DNA from: Eupeodes corollae
Taxonomy: Eukaryota; Arthropoda; Insecta; Diptera; Syrphidae
Assembly (NCBI RefSeq): GCF_945859685.1
Contig: NC_079147.1
Span: 48,056,177 to 48,120,176, forward strand
Reading direction: 5' to 3'
DNA length: 64,000 nt
Shown here: piece after piece, positions 34,839-46,139 of the stretch
Numbering within the stretch: position 1 is the stretch's first letter
Layout of the letters: each line of letters starts with the position of its first letter
Notes under the pieces: generated by a model
The model's input: the letters and a program-made list of their open reading frames with translations, nothing else
Database searches by the model: none
Told to the model about the DNA's origin: nothing
Program-made: the position numbers and the translations under genes

Positions 34839-35210
34839 TTTTTTTTTTTAATTTTTTGTATTTTGGTCCCACGAGTAGGTCGGAAAAAAGAGGTCAGCCC
34901 CGGCAGAGCCGATATACCGGGGTAAGGCAGAAAATAAGACGGACCCTGCCAAGGCATCCGAATGAGCTCGTTAGCGACTGGTTTCCCCCCAGCCTTTCAT
35001 TCTTCGGCACGGATTATGTAAGACTCACACACCACCACCGAAATAAGGGACCCCGGTCAAATTGCATTGCTAAAGTTTGCTACTATTAAGGAGTAGGAAA
35101 CTTCAGCAATTCAACCTGACCTTAGCTGATCTCCATCTTGACAACGTACCAGACAACTGTGGTGATCATTACCGCCCGGCACCCACTGGGAGGGTTTGAA
35201 ACGAGGATTT
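34839..35210 (-). other. Loa element 5' UTR
   Basis: Sequence upstream of ORF1, less AT-rich than its surroundings, including a possible hairpin where GCTAAAGTTTGCTACT faces AGTAGGAAACTTCAGC (35068-35110). The 5' boundary near 35210 is estimated from the change in composition. Confidence 0.45.
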
Positions 35211-35239
35211 TTGCCAGTCAAAAATCAGCATCATAGAAA

Positions 35240-35560
35240 TAAATAACACACTGTTCTCAACTTTAAATTAGTTATTTGAACCAAGTTTCTGAAAAAGATG
35301 TTTGTAAATTAGTCTATGAGTTGAATTTGAAGCTTCTTCTATACAGCGACTACGGAGTTTTTCATCAACCCTTGAATTTAATTTATACAGTTTAACCCTG
35401 CAATCATCACCTCAATCAAGTTCGAATCATAACTCCATCTTTCATTTGAGTTATTTTTTCCACCTCCGGTATTGAATATCTTTATTCCAAATGTACTTAA
35501 ATTGACCTTAAGATTCCACGTTACACAGTACCTATGCAACTGGTTTATCATTAGTTGCAA
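35240..35560 (-). pseudogene. LINE relic, RT thumb and C-terminus
   Basis: Minus-strand frames read INQLHRYCVTWNLKVNLS (35540-35490; the post-YADD block of LINE RTs) and, shifted, KLYKLNSRVDEKLRSRCIEE near 35385-35320. A deletion joins the two. Family not fixed; related to LINE-D or LINE-F type. Confidence 0.5.
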
Positions 35561-35624
35561 TGACTATGACTAAGGCTTGGATTGAAAGGAATAATAAAAT
35601 AAGTTAATTTTAAGATGGGTTCCG

Positions 35625-35745
35625 AGAGAATTACTGTAGCGTAGACCAAATTTTTACTACAATTTGTATTGATAGACGTTTTCTTAATAAAAAATAGAAT
35701 CTCAATACCTATTTTGTAGACTTTAAAGCCGCATTTCACACTCAT
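35625..35745 (+). pseudogene. RTE-like RT scrap (plus strand)
   Basis: Reads VDQIFTT and then NTYFVDFKAAF: the block before palm A and palm A itself of an RTE-type RT, in the orientation opposite to the RTE-A remnant that follows. Confidence 0.5.
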
Positions 35746-36290
35746 CTAACAAACTTTTCAATTTAGCTTGGTTCCTCGCTAGTTGTCACCAGTTGCGCAC
35801 TACAAAATGAGCTGGGTCACTTTCCACTTGTGCGCGCCAGCAGATGCGTTTTCTTTCTCTACAACGCTTCCTGTGGGCGTAAATTTGAAGGTTTTCCGGG
35901 CCGGATCATTGCTTTGCAAACGGGCTATGTGACCCAGCTACTTCAGTTATCTTCATCAATATACAGCTCGTCTCGTCGTACCATCTTCTCCTGCACTCAC
36001 CTTCTTTGAATTGTGGACCGTAGATCAGTTGAAGAACTTTTATCTTAAACGACTTAAACCTTGCCTTGTTCAGTTGTTCCCAATTTGTATGGAGCAGAGC
36101 TAATTCTCTATGTTGCTTCTGCACAATGAAACAAGTTTATCAGAGATACCAAAACTAGACAATAGACATATCTCTATACAGGAGAGACTGTCATATGTGG
36201 CCTTGAAATCGATGAGAAGATGGTGAGTGTCAATTTGATATTCTTTGGGTTTTTTCTCGGATCTGCCATAATATGAATGTAATGGTAAAG
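35746..36290 (-). pseudogene. RTE-A remnant
   Basis: Scrambled RTE-A copy recognised by CTTGTGCGCGCCAGCAGATGCG (35827-35848) and CGGGCCGGATCATTG, matching 12670-12780. A second block at 36065-36290 encodes HHLLIDFKATYDS and SFGISDKLVSLCR (RT palm region). The segment between them is deleted. Confidence 0.7.
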
Positions 36291-36400
36291 TCATCTCTCG
36301 AAAGACCAAATTGTTGCTATATAAGACGCTTATCACCCCCGGCCTGCTATTAGGTGCAGAAACATGGATTATGACAAATGCAGATAAAAAGTGTATGAAT
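36283..36400 (+). pseudogene. RTE-like C-terminal scrap
   Basis: Plus-strand frame KVISRKTKLLLYKTLITP and GAETWIM is the KTxLYKTLI-P-L-YGAETW block after the RT of RTE/endonuclease LINEs. It is wedged between RTE-A and the gypsy relic. Confidence 0.55.
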
Positions 36401-38800
36401 GTTTTGTTAGAGACATGGCGTTCAGGTAGGATTGGTTGAAGATTTTGCATCGTGTCTCGGATTTTATTCAAGAAATCATGGCTGGAGGTAGCATCAGCTG
36501 ATGTCAATAAATCGCCTGGAAGTCTTAATGAGGTACAAGTTCAGCTAAGGTTGCTTTGTAGTCTTCTTGTAAAGATGATCTTAGGCCAAGCAGAACGATT
36601 GGGAGTTTGGCTACAAAATGTTGTGTTTCGTGGCATTTGATAGCTGTCTTCAAAGTTCGGTGGAATCGCTTTATCATGCCATTTGCCTGTGGATGATAAT
36701 TCGAAGACCGGTGTCTCTTGATAACCAGAAGTTTTGCAAGTTCGTTGAAAAGAGAAGATTCAAATTGCCTTTCTTGGTCCGTCACACTTTCTTTGGGGAT
36801 TCCGAACCTTGAAATCCATCCAGAAAGAAAAGCTGTCGCAACTGTTTCGGCGGTGATGTCTGTGAGTGGAATGACTTAAGGCCATCTGTTGAAACGATGG
36901 ATGCAGGTGAGGGCATATGTGTATCCATCTGAATATGGCAAAGGTCCAACTGTTTGTTGTTCACTTGCCAAATCGTCGTAGTCGATGGGAGATGGCGAGG
37001 AAATGGCATTTAATCTTGATAGAGCATCTGCCACAACGTTATCTTTGCCTTTGACATGCCTTATGTCTGTAGTAAACTGTCCGATGTAGCTTAAATGTCT
37101 GAGTTGCCGTTTGCTTGATTTCTCAGGTTTTTGTTGAAAAGCGAAAATAAGCGGTTTGTGGTCTGTGTACAGCACAAACTGTCTTCCTTCAATCATGTGT
37201 TGAAAATGCTTGATTGTCATATAAGCACTCAAAAGCTCACGGTCATAGGCACTGTATTTGGTTTGTGAAGGTGAAAACTTCTTTGAGAAAAATCCAAGAG
37301 GTTGCCAATCATTGGAGACAAACTGTTGGACTACTGCGCCTGCAGCAGTACTGGATGCATCTACCATGATTGACAAAGGAGCATTATCTGGATGTGCGAG
37401 TAGTGTTGAATTGGCAAGACCTTCCTTACAAGCTTTAAATGCGTTCTCCAGTTCGGGTGTCCAATGGATAACAGTCTTGTCATTCTTCTTATTGACCCAA
37501 GGGTATGCATGGAGAGGAGCTTGGATCTGTGCAGCTTTGGGAATAAAACGTATATAGAAGTTAAGCATGCCCAAAAATCTTCGTAGCTCTTGCACTGTTG
37601 ACGACTTTTTGTAGGAAATGATGGCATCAACTTAAGATGGCAATGGTTGGATGCCTTCTTCGCTGACAAGGTAGCCCAAGAAACTGACAGATGACGACTC
37701 GAATGTGCATTTTGAAGGATTTATTGTAAGCCCATATTCTCGAAAACGTTGGAATAGCAGTTTAAGATGTTCTCGATGCTCTTCAGCTGAGTTTGACGCG
37801 ATAAGGAAGTCATCTATGTATGGGAAACAGAAATCCAGGCCTCTTGTTACTTCGTGGACAAATCGTTGAAAGGTTTGTGCAGCATTGAACAGTCCATGAG
37901 TCATCACCATAAACTCAAATAGCCCAAAAGGAGTTATGATAGCTATTTTTGGGATATCTTCTGGCTCCACAGGGATTTGATTTTATGCACGAGTCAGATC
38001 TATGACGCTGAAAACTTTCCTGCCCTTCAGATGATGAGCAAAATCTCCAATAGGAGGTATGGGATAGCGATCTGAGATGGTGTTAGCGTTGAGTCTTCTG
38101 TAGTCACCCCATGGTCTCCAGTCACCATTTTTCTTCTTGACCATATGAAGAGGCCTCGCCCAGCTACTCTTTGAAGGCCGACAGATTCCTTGGCTGAGTA
38201 TATATTCGAGTTCCTGCTTCGCTGTCTTAAATTGTTCAGGGGAGAGTCGTCGGGCCATGGAAAACACAGGAGGTCCCTTTATTTGAATGTGGTGGGTGAC
38301 CTTGTGCTTGGTCTTAGCCAATAGGTTTGTTTTGGTAATGTCTTCATATTCTTTCAATAAATCGTAAATGAAAGATGACGGATTTACTGTTTGTATATTA
38401 GCAGCACTTAGTGATTTTTTTGCACCAAAACCAGATGTTTGAAGGGTAGTTTTTCGATCGATTAGTTTCTTATTTTTGACATCAACCAAAAGATCAAAAA
38501 ATGACAGGAAATCGGATCCTATGATGGGCTCGGTGACTTGAGCGATGACAAAAGGCCAGCAAAAATTTCTGCGGAGACCGAGGTTTAGTGACATCAATCG
38601 TTCTCCATAAGTCGGAATTTCAGTTCCATTCGCTGCATAGAGAATGCGGTTAGTTTGACTGTTGCGTTTGTCTATACTTGAAGGTGGAAGAACTGAAATT
38701 GTGGCTCCAGTGTCTATGAGAAAACATCGATTTGAAGATTTCTCATTTACATAAAGGCGACTTATGAAGTCTGTGGACTGGCTAGTCGCTGATTGCTGTC
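36400..38800 (-). pseudogene. CsRn1-type Ty3/gypsy pol relic
   Basis: Minus-strand pol. Order: protease near 38740-38500 (FLIDTGATISVLPP with the DTG active site; later IIGSDFL); RT 38330-37650 with RRLSPEQFKTAKQELEYIL, DLTRA followed by a stop, PYIDDFLIAS (YIDD) and FLGYLVSEEGI; RNase H 37400-37080 with DASSTAAGAVVQ, DRELLSAY and LYTDHKPLIFA; the chromosome-proximal linker; then integrase. The integrase has lost its zinc-binding head and the first part of its core: frame DYDDLASEQQTVG jumps to GYTYALTCIHRFNRWP. DQERQFES and HPQANGMIKRFHRTLK remain. In-frame stops at about 37981 and 37632 plus frameshifts near 36880 and 36785 inactivate it. No 3' LTR was found beyond 36400. Confidence 0.88.
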
Positions 38801-38806
38801 CACAAA

Positions 38807-39480
38807 TTAGTTTCCCGTCTGAAACTTACAAGGTTCTTGGCACTTCCTTGCTTTGTTGCCATATCTACGTTGGTAATAGCAGATATTTGGATCTCTAGCT
38901 CTCGATACCTTCTTGAATTGATTTCTCGAACGTGAAGTACTTCGGCTTCTTGAAATTTCAAATTGATCAATTTGCCTTTGAAGAGAAGCAATTTGGTTTT
39001 GCAGCTTTGAAATGGCAGAAATGATGGGGGGCGTTGAGACAGAAGCAATGTCTGGACTGGAGTTAACTTCCGAGATTTTATCTGCCATTTCTGCCAATGT
39101 TTTAAGGTGTTGGTCGGTACTACATGACAGAATGGACTGTGTAGTGGTCGGCAGTTGCTTCATCCACAAGGTTCTGAGGATGTCATCCGAAATTGTTGGC
39201 GATGAAAGCTCCCTCATCTTGGTCATCAGCTGCGTTGGTCGTCTTCCATCCAGATTAATGCCACTGAGTAGGGTCTGAAGTCTTTTCTGTTCGGATTCTT
39301 GGAATGCTGACAGAAGACGAGACTTCAGAGACTTGTACTTTTCTGTGGCAGGGGGGCTGGTAACCACATCCCGCACTTCGGTTAGGATATCTGCTTCGAG
39401 GTTTATAACCAATGTGTAATACTTCGTGCCTCAAGCTGGAGGAACCACAGGTCAGGGCTTCGTTTCCAGAATGGTGGCAC
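38807..39480 (-). pseudogene. CsRn1-type gag relic
   Basis: Gag upstream of pol. From about 39480 a frame with PFWKRSPDLWFLQLEA (capsid start) shifts near 39425 into a 201-codon open frame: ADILTEVRDVVTSPP, SRLLSAFQESEQKRLQTLLSG, GRRPTQLMTKMREL. It ends with the CYYQRRYGNKARKCQEPC cysteine motif, an atypical knuckle used by the CsRn1/Kabuki group instead of CX2CX4HX4C. The protein would package the element RNA; one frameshift breaks it. Confidence 0.85.
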
Positions 39481-39674
39481 TTTTATCGAGATTTTGGCGA
39501 TAACTTCTTCTGCAACCTCTTCTTTTTCGTGGGGCATAGTGTTTGGTGTTAGTTGTGGTGTGGGTTAATAATGGCACCTTACCAGGGGGATACCTTCTCA
39601 ACTGTGTTTTTATGTGAAATGTTAGGAACCTTACCGTTGATCGGGAGAATACCGTGTATGTAATAGTGTTTTTA

Positions 39675-39687
39675 CTCGGGGTCACCA
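39675..39687 (-). promoter_or_regulatory. Primer-binding site for tRNA-Trp
   Basis: On the minus strand TGGTGACCCCGAG; its first 12 bases match the complement of the 3' end of eukaryotic tRNA-Trp (from knowledge of that tRNA). It lies one base inside the LTR edge. tRNA-Trp priming is characteristic of the CsRn1 group and supports the protein-based call. Confidence 0.85.
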
Positions 39688-39688
39688 A

Positions 39689-39860
39689 TGTAGAATCCTG
39701 TGAGAAAGTTAAAATGAAACGAGATGTGTTGGCTTTAACTTTCAAGTCAGAACTGATTTTTATTTATTTTTGAAACATTATTTATACAATAAAGTTTGTT
39801 TATACTCGATAAACAAGTTTGATTATTTAAACAAAATTCAATATCAAATATGTTCGAATA
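39689..39860 (-). repeat. 5' LTR, partial
   Basis: The LTR edge is TG...CA type: minus strand ends GGATTCTACA at 39689. A TATA-like TATAAATA near 39783 and AATAAATAAA near 39755 (minus strand) look like promoter and polyadenylation signals. The outer edge was not found, so 39860 is a rough limit. Confidence 0.55.
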
Positions 39861-39925
39861 CTGAGTTTTTCTTTAACTAAGTTATAATATATAAATTATT
39901 ATTTTAATTTTGATTACCACATATC

Positions 39926-40125
39926 TATAAAACTAAATTTATTCGAAGTCGATATGAAAACGTAAGTACACATGGCTACATCTCTCTAAGAACCTATAAT
40001 TTAAGTTCTAGAGGCCTTGAAAATTTGATAAATATCAAAATTGTCAATTTTTCAAATCGGACCGAATACAATAGCATCCTTTGGGAAGTTAATAGTTCGA
40101 TATTTTGAGTAGATAGTCAATATGC
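39926..40125 (+). mobile_element. Foldback inner-region fragment
   Basis: Contains TTATTCGAAGTCGATAT, matching the inner left arm at 21118, and a further inner block (TCTAGAGGCCTTGAAAA ... GGGAAGTTAATAG) shared with 46785-46880. It shows what lay inside the foldback arm before LINE-F replaced it. Confidence 0.6.
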
Positions 40126-40129
40126 CCTT

Positions 40130-42430
40130 AATCTAGTGTTTAGATTTAGAACAATGTTTGAAATCGGGCATTTGGACACCATCTATGGCTACTGTCATTT
40201 CGACTAGCAAGTGCTGCTATTTTGTCGAAGTTTTGCAATAAATTCGATATTATTTAAATTAAAAACAGTTTTTAAAATCATCTTCTAAAGTATATAAATG
40301 GTTAAAGTCAAAATGTGTAATTTTGACTCAAATGCCTTGAGTCAAAACATTAGATTTCTGATATTTTTACAGAAACTATTATGTTTTTAATATTTTTCAA
40401 ATCCTCTGGCCGCCTTATAATAATTGTTTTAAAAAATTACTCTCATTCTCGTCATTTTCCTTTCTCGTCATCTTTCATTTTCTTTTTTCGAAATAAATAT
40501 AAAAACTTTATTGTGGCCATGACATAACCATTTAAGAAAAATACAAGAAAACACAGAGCTTTTATAACATTAAGTCGGCCCCAAAGTACCCATAAAACAT
40601 TTTGCCCAACTTCTATGCCTCCTACGAGTATACATATATATGTATGTATATGTATGTACAGAAATATAAATACAACACGTTCGATTTCGATTTAAAATTA
40701 CTTTGTATAACTAAGAGTACTATGGAGGGTTGGTTATTATAGGTATAGAGGTATATAGACGACTCGTAGAACTTGAACTCATTGAAACTTATGCTCTGTG
40801 TCTCTCAAACGATATCACTTGAAGTGAACAGCTTGTGTCGAAAACGTCTTATGATGCCTTTTGAACTTACTGTTCTGTAGGACTGACAATAAAAATAAAT
40901 ATTTCTTTCATTTCCTGCCTCCGGACTATCGAGCGGACGGACGACGACAAAACAACGACAAATAGGATTGGGATCGGGATAGGCACAGGGATATACGGAA
41001 TACCCTTACCCTTAAAGAACACGCCATCAGGAAGACAGGAGCTTCTCTATGTTGTCTTCGTCATTGCCATCTACATCGAAATCCAAATTCACGTCCGTCG
41101 TCCGTTGTCGTCATCGTGTAGGTCGTCTCTCTGTCTCTTCGTAAATGGTGACCTTCCGAAAACGCACAGGACTTCAGTTTCAGTTTTTAAGTGTTTTGTT
41201 GATAATATTTTCGAGAAAGAGTCGTTTTGAAGTAGTAGCAGAGTAGAAGTAGTTGTTGTTGTTGTTGGTTTGTGCACAAAGTATATACCAAAAATTAAAC
41301 CCTTTCTTTATGGAAATTATACTTGAGAAATATTTGTTTAGGGTTATACGGGAGAAGGAAGGTTGTTGGCCCTGACCCACTTTGTCCGGTGTGACGGGGG
41401 TGGTGTGTTGAGCAGTGGGAAGGGTTATAACCTTTATTCTATACCATAACCCAAGTCGGTAGCAGATGTTTTGCAAACAATTAAATTTAATAGGGGTAAC
41501 ACCAAATATTATTCAATTGCTCTGTCCGCACGCCTGAACGTTATGCATTTGACTCTGTTCCATATAACGGTCTACGAGTATATCTGTTTCCCACCGAGAA
41601 TTGCGACTGGGTCTTTGGGTCTGACGGGTGTGATTTCCATGGCAAAGAGATGATTTTCTTTGAGGAAATTAAAGAACTGGAAATTGTATTAACTATGTAC
41701 ATATGTCTATACATATTTTGGTAAGAAATAAGTTTAAAAAAAAAAATGGTTCCTACGTAAAAATGTTAAAATGTTTATCGAAAAATGTCTCTAATTGAAT
41801 GATGCTCCAATGAAGTGTGAAAATTATTCTCGATTGTTTTTTTTTGTGTTCCTTTTCTTTTCTTTTTGTTTTGTAATTTGTATTTTATTGAAGGAGTGTG
41901 GTCCTTTGAATTAAAAAGCTTGATCTTGATCCTTCTTAAAGTCTTTTTTTTAAGAACCACAATATTAACTGATGGGCTGGTAAGATGTGGAAAAATGTTG
42001 TTTAGTGAGAATTTTTTTTAATTGAATTTCCTTTAAAAAAGCTTCAACCCTATTTTAAGGATAAGGTTTGGTACGATTTCTAAATGTACAATTGAATTCA
42101 TTCTTTGTTTCATTTAAAAAAGATTTTTGAAATGAATAAACCCTAGTGCTTTGATTTCTGTAAGTTAATAATTTAAAATCATTGCATTTCTTAGCCGATA
42201 TAATTGAACTTCATTTATATAAGTTCAAACTTACACTTGCATAATTTGGCAAAAGGTTGAATTCCATGTTTTAAACAAATAACAATACGTCAAATATAAT
42301 TCCTTGGTAAATTTTGAGCCAAACTGATTCATGTCTTCTATATCTTTGAATCTATTGCATAAAACAATAATTTTTATTCTTTTGTTTTAAGGATTTTGAA
42401 ACCGATTCATCATTTTTATTATTGCTCAGA
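40130..42430. other. Unique-looking DNA without a recognised gene
   Basis: No transposon similarity found. Landmarks are a (TATG)n microsatellite at about 40628-40662, a less AT-rich patch at 40920-41160, and a (GTT)n run near 41250-41270. No convincing coding frame. Possibly host intron or intergenic sequence. Confidence 0.4.
40628..40662. repeat. (TATG)n-type microsatellite
   Basis: Imperfect ATATATGTATGTATATGTATG run. Confidence 0.8.
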
Positions 42431-42432
42431 AA

Positions 42433-42482
42433 TAAGACACAGGATTATCCATTTTGCGGTTTCAAAAGTAAACGCAAATAAA
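42433..42482 (+). mobile_element. Terminal scrap of the DUF4817-type transposon
   Basis: GGATTATCCATTTTGCGGTTTCAAAAGTA closely matches 18459-18488, the start of the DUF4817-type transposon relic. It is probably an end (terminal repeat) left behind. Confidence 0.55.
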
Positions 42483-42554
42483 ATACAAATAAAACATTTT
42501 TGCTCATCGCATTTCTTTTAAAATTCCTGAGGGAAGTTATTGCAATCGACGGGA

Positions 42555-43240
42555 TTTGTCGAATTAAAAATTTTTTCAATAAAAATGAAAACCACAGCTA
42601 CCTTATTGTGATTCAGGGATTTATGCAGATGACACCTGCATACCCTCTTCGCATGAGTTTGGTCTCAATATTGAGACCAATCTTCAAAATGCACTTCATA
42701 TTTTAAAGAGATATTATCACAAATGGAAAATTAAATTAAATGCTGGAAAGAGAAAAAGAAAGCGATTAATTCCCAGTAATGAGCTGGAAGTCAATGGTGC
42801 TACTATAAAATGGGAGTCCAATGTGCATTATCTAGGAATAAACCTTGACAAGCGGCTTATCTTTAAAGAACATATCAGTAAAATAATTAAAAAAGTTAAT
42901 ATTGCAATTAAAATGTTGTACCCGCTTATAAATAGAAAATCGCATTTAAGTGCTGAAAATAAGATAATTATACGAAAAAAGCTGTGTTTCAAGCAATGTT
43001 GTTGTATGGATGTCAGGTGTGGGTAATTGCGCAATATCCCATATTACAAAACTCCAAGTTTGTCGAAACAAAACTTTAAAAATGATGCTTAATCTACCCT
43101 GGCATTATTCAACTAATGATCTTCATAATCAAACAGGCGTTGAATTGATTTGCACAAGAATTCGAAAATTAACTGATAATTTCTTAATGAACTGTGATAT
43201 TTCTTACAACCCTTTGGTGGTGCAATTAAACACTTAAAAA
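42555..43240 (+). pseudogene. Jockey LINE, 3' relic
   Basis: 5'-truncated Jockey-clade ORF2. After frameshifts: YADDT-like remains near 42620, HKWKIKLNAG (42720), NELEVNGATIKWESNVHYLGINLDK (42780-42855), HISKIIKKVNIAIKMLYPLINRKS (42870-42945), YGCQVWGNCA-type block (43000-43030), and QVCRNKTLKMMLNLPWHYSTNDLHNQTGVE (43050-43150). The stop is at 43237. This is the classic C-terminal half after the YADD of Jockey elements. Frameshifts near 42780, 42990 and 43010 make it inactive. A 3' UTR of about 60 bp may follow. Confidence 0.85.
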
Positions 43241-43299
43241 TGAATTTATTTAATTTTGTTATTTATTACTTTGTTGCCGTAAATTTTACCATAGCAAGT

Positions 43300-44830
43300 T
43301 TCACCTCCCTTGTTGCTAACTACTCTTAATGAGTTCTTACTGCGGCCGCAAAATTCTGGAAGAGTTTAGTAGGAACCTGGACCATCAGCCAGTGACCTGC
43401 TCTTCTAGCATTTTGGAAAGCAAAATTTAACAGGTCCTACCAAAGTGTGCGAAAGGATTCCACACCAACGAATTGTGCGACGCGACGGTTGGCCCACATA
43501 TTGGATAAACAATATCGTCAAGGCATGAAGACGATACCCATGCCCAACAATGTGTGTAGAAAAGTCACACCAACTTTAACGTAGTATGGCCGAGGGCCCA
43601 CCATAAAGTACATAATTATTAAAGATAGAAAAATCACTCAAAGAATATCTTAATAACTTTTATTTTAATTATAGGCATGGCTACCGACTTCCTTTAACAC
43701 CACATAAGTAGTCTTTCCTCAACTAAAAACTAGCGCGTGTAAATACTCGGTAATGCGAGGAATTCCACATGATTTTTCCAGAAAGTCTTGGCTGGAATGG
43801 GTTGGAAAGTGAAGAGCTGAACTCACTCATTGAGCTACTGGGTGATCGTATCACCTTTTAAAGAGATCTCGTGCGATGAAAGATATCTGGCTTCTCGGTC
43901 GCACACCCCAATCTTATGGATGGAGGAAGTTGCGGGACCGAGACAGATCGATCACCACGCAAAAGATCCGAGAGGATTGCCTAAGGGCAGGTAGCCGGAA
44001 GGGTCAAGCTCGCCATGATGGTGGCCACTTTTTGGGTTGCGGATTGTTTTTTTAAAAAGACCTACATTTTGTTCGACTGTGGAGAAAAGTTTTCTTTGCG
44101 GAAGGACTACGATAGCTGTGGTGGAAGTAGAAAAGTTAAGTATAGTGTTTTCTTTGTTTTTTGAAAGATATTGTTTTTTTTTGTCCTTTTGACCTTCGCG
44201 TCAAAAGTCCGTTTTTTTTTGTTCCCGGTACTACGGGAAGTGTTTAACCGTTTTCGAAAATTTTCTTGAAGTGATTTTTCTTGGTTTCTCTTTTTTTTTT
44301 GTTTTCCAATTTTGGTTATCGATTAATAATCTTTCTTTTGTTTGTAATACATTAATTGAGAATTGACCTTCTGTCAATCTCCATAATTCAATTTGTATCT
44401 TTTCCTTTTTTTTGTTATAAAAGATCCTGGTTTTAATCCCGGCTTCAGACAAGGTTTTCCAGGCAAATAAATACAACTTAAATTTCCCATCCGGAAAACA
44501 AAACCTTTCTTGTATTTCATTCTTTGTTTGAAGACTAATTTTTCAGCTTCTGGTTTTGGTAAACTTCCAGTAAAAGGTTTCCTGGCGCCTACTTTAAACA
44601 ATACGACTTGGAGAAATTCACCTCGTCATACTTCGATATCATATTGATATCAATTTTATTAATCACCTCGATTAATAAAATATTCAATAATCGAAACCCC
44701 CCCTTAAGCTGAGCTACCGTGCTGGCAATACTTTTATTGCTACCTGTGGTGAATTCTTTCACCTGTTTGTCATATCGACTGACGTTTCTCGTTAAGTGTC
44801 ATAATAACTCTCGCGGCACATCGGCGGTGT
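43300..44830. other. Unassigned stretch with moderate complexity
   Basis: No protein family recognised. 43330-43620 and 43860-44040 are less AT-rich than neighbours and might be old coding or LTR sequence. A TATAAAAGATCCTGG run (44418) and AATAAATACAAC (44466) look like promoter and polyA signals, so an LTR is conceivable but no pair was found. Confidence 0.35.
44653..44681. repeat. 12-bp perfect hairpin
   Basis: ATTTTATTAATC and GATTAATAAAAT are separated by a 5-base loop (ACCTC). It may be a regulatory or insertion-related fold; function unknown. Confidence 0.75.
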
Positions 44831-44984
44831 GCAACTTCGATCTTGTTTAATTTTAAATCATTTGAAACAAAAGGAAGTTAATTCGCATCATCAACAATAT
44901 TGGATTCGGAAATCCAAAACAATCAGAATTATATTCAGTCCGTCGGGTCGTTATTACGGTGAAAAATTTCACTACAACTTACTA

Positions 44985-45128
44985 TTTATTGTTTATTATT
45001 TATTATTTGTTATTTATTATTTATTATTTATTATTTATTATTTATTATTTATTATTTATTATTTATTATTTATTATTTACTATTTACTATTACTATTTAT
45101 AATTTATTATGTGTTATTTATTATTATT
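44985..45128. repeat. (TTATTTA)n microsatellite
   Basis: About 140 bases of TTATTTATTATTTATTA runs with mainly 7-base periodicity and a few T-to-C or T-to-G changes. Confidence 0.95.
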
Positions 45129-45134
45129 TTTAAA

Positions 45135-46077
45135 ATATCTATCTAAAAAAAATTAACAAAAATTGATTCGATTTAAATGTCTTTTCAAAACTTTGAGTTA
45201 TTGGCTTTCAACTTATTTTATCTTTAAATTTTTTTTTGAAAAATCGAATTGACAGTTGTTCTAACATAAACAATCTAGATCTTTGATATTCGATATTCGA
45301 AAACAATTTTCTAGCAATTTTAGTAGCATTTCTTAAATTTTTAAAAATTGGATGAATACAATTATTTTGAGAGATATCAAGATCCGAACATCAATATTTA
45401 CCAAATTTGCGTCCTATTTTCCGAAGATTTTATTTTTTTATGAAAAAAATTATTGTTGGATTTAAAAAGAACTACTGAATATCGAAAACAATATTTTCTG
45501 TGAAATAGGAAAAAGTTTGAAGACAATAATTTTTAATTTTTAAAAAAGCTATTTGAGTCAAAATTAAATTTTTACCAAGTTTGTAACAACTGATTTTTGA
45601 CTCAAATATCTTTTCAAAAATTTAAGATTATGGCTTCCAACTAATGTTAACGTACAAATAATATTGTTTTCAACATTTAGACAATTTTTATAAAAATCCA
45701 ACTGTTCCTTTTTTTCATAAGAAAATAAATTTAAAAAAATGGTACGGTTCTCGATATCTCGTGAATAAAGATATTCACTTCAAATTAAATTCATTCATCC
45801 AAATTGTATTTGTTTATATAAGAAATAAAAGCTTTTAAGAAATGCTGATAAAATTGGTAAAAATAGGTTTTAAAATAAAAATCTTGTTAACAAAATAGAT
45901 TTTGAAATCAAACTATTTCATCAAATGCAAAATATTTTTGGAAATTTCAAATCATTTAGAATAATTGAACTGACTACTTTTTTAGAAAACACGAAAACCT
46001 ACAAACTTTTAAGCAAGACAAATAGACAGTAGGGACGGGAAATTATCAGTGTGGGTTGCATCCCAGCCCCTATTTCT
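45135..46077 (-). mobile_element. Foldback arm, solo copy
   Basis: Oriented like the right arm of 19729-24650. It has TCAAATATCTTTTCAAAAAT subrepeat landmarks and ends with CAAACTTTTAAGCAAGAC and the terminus TTGCATCCCAGCCCCTATTT. A GAAAACCTACAAAC variant before the terminal block marks a second subtype, also seen at 51900-52136. Confidence 0.75.
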
Positions 46078-46139
46078 GTAATAATTTGGCACTATTTTAC
46101 TTTATTCAAGTGCAATACAACCTACTGCTGAAAATTTAT

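Noticed and set aside
40628..40662. Telomere-like or satellite array
   Set aside because: Only a short imperfect (TATG)n microsatellite.
43860..44480. Possible LTR with TATAAAA and AATAAA-like signals
   Set aside because: No second copy, no primer-binding site and no TG...CA borders could be found.
44231..44601. Two overlapping Lys-rich minus-strand frames
   Set aside because: Antisense of T-rich runs; no family resemblance.
45001..45128. Coding frame through the TTATTTA repeat
   Set aside because: A simple 7-base repeat gives a periodic peptide; no gene.
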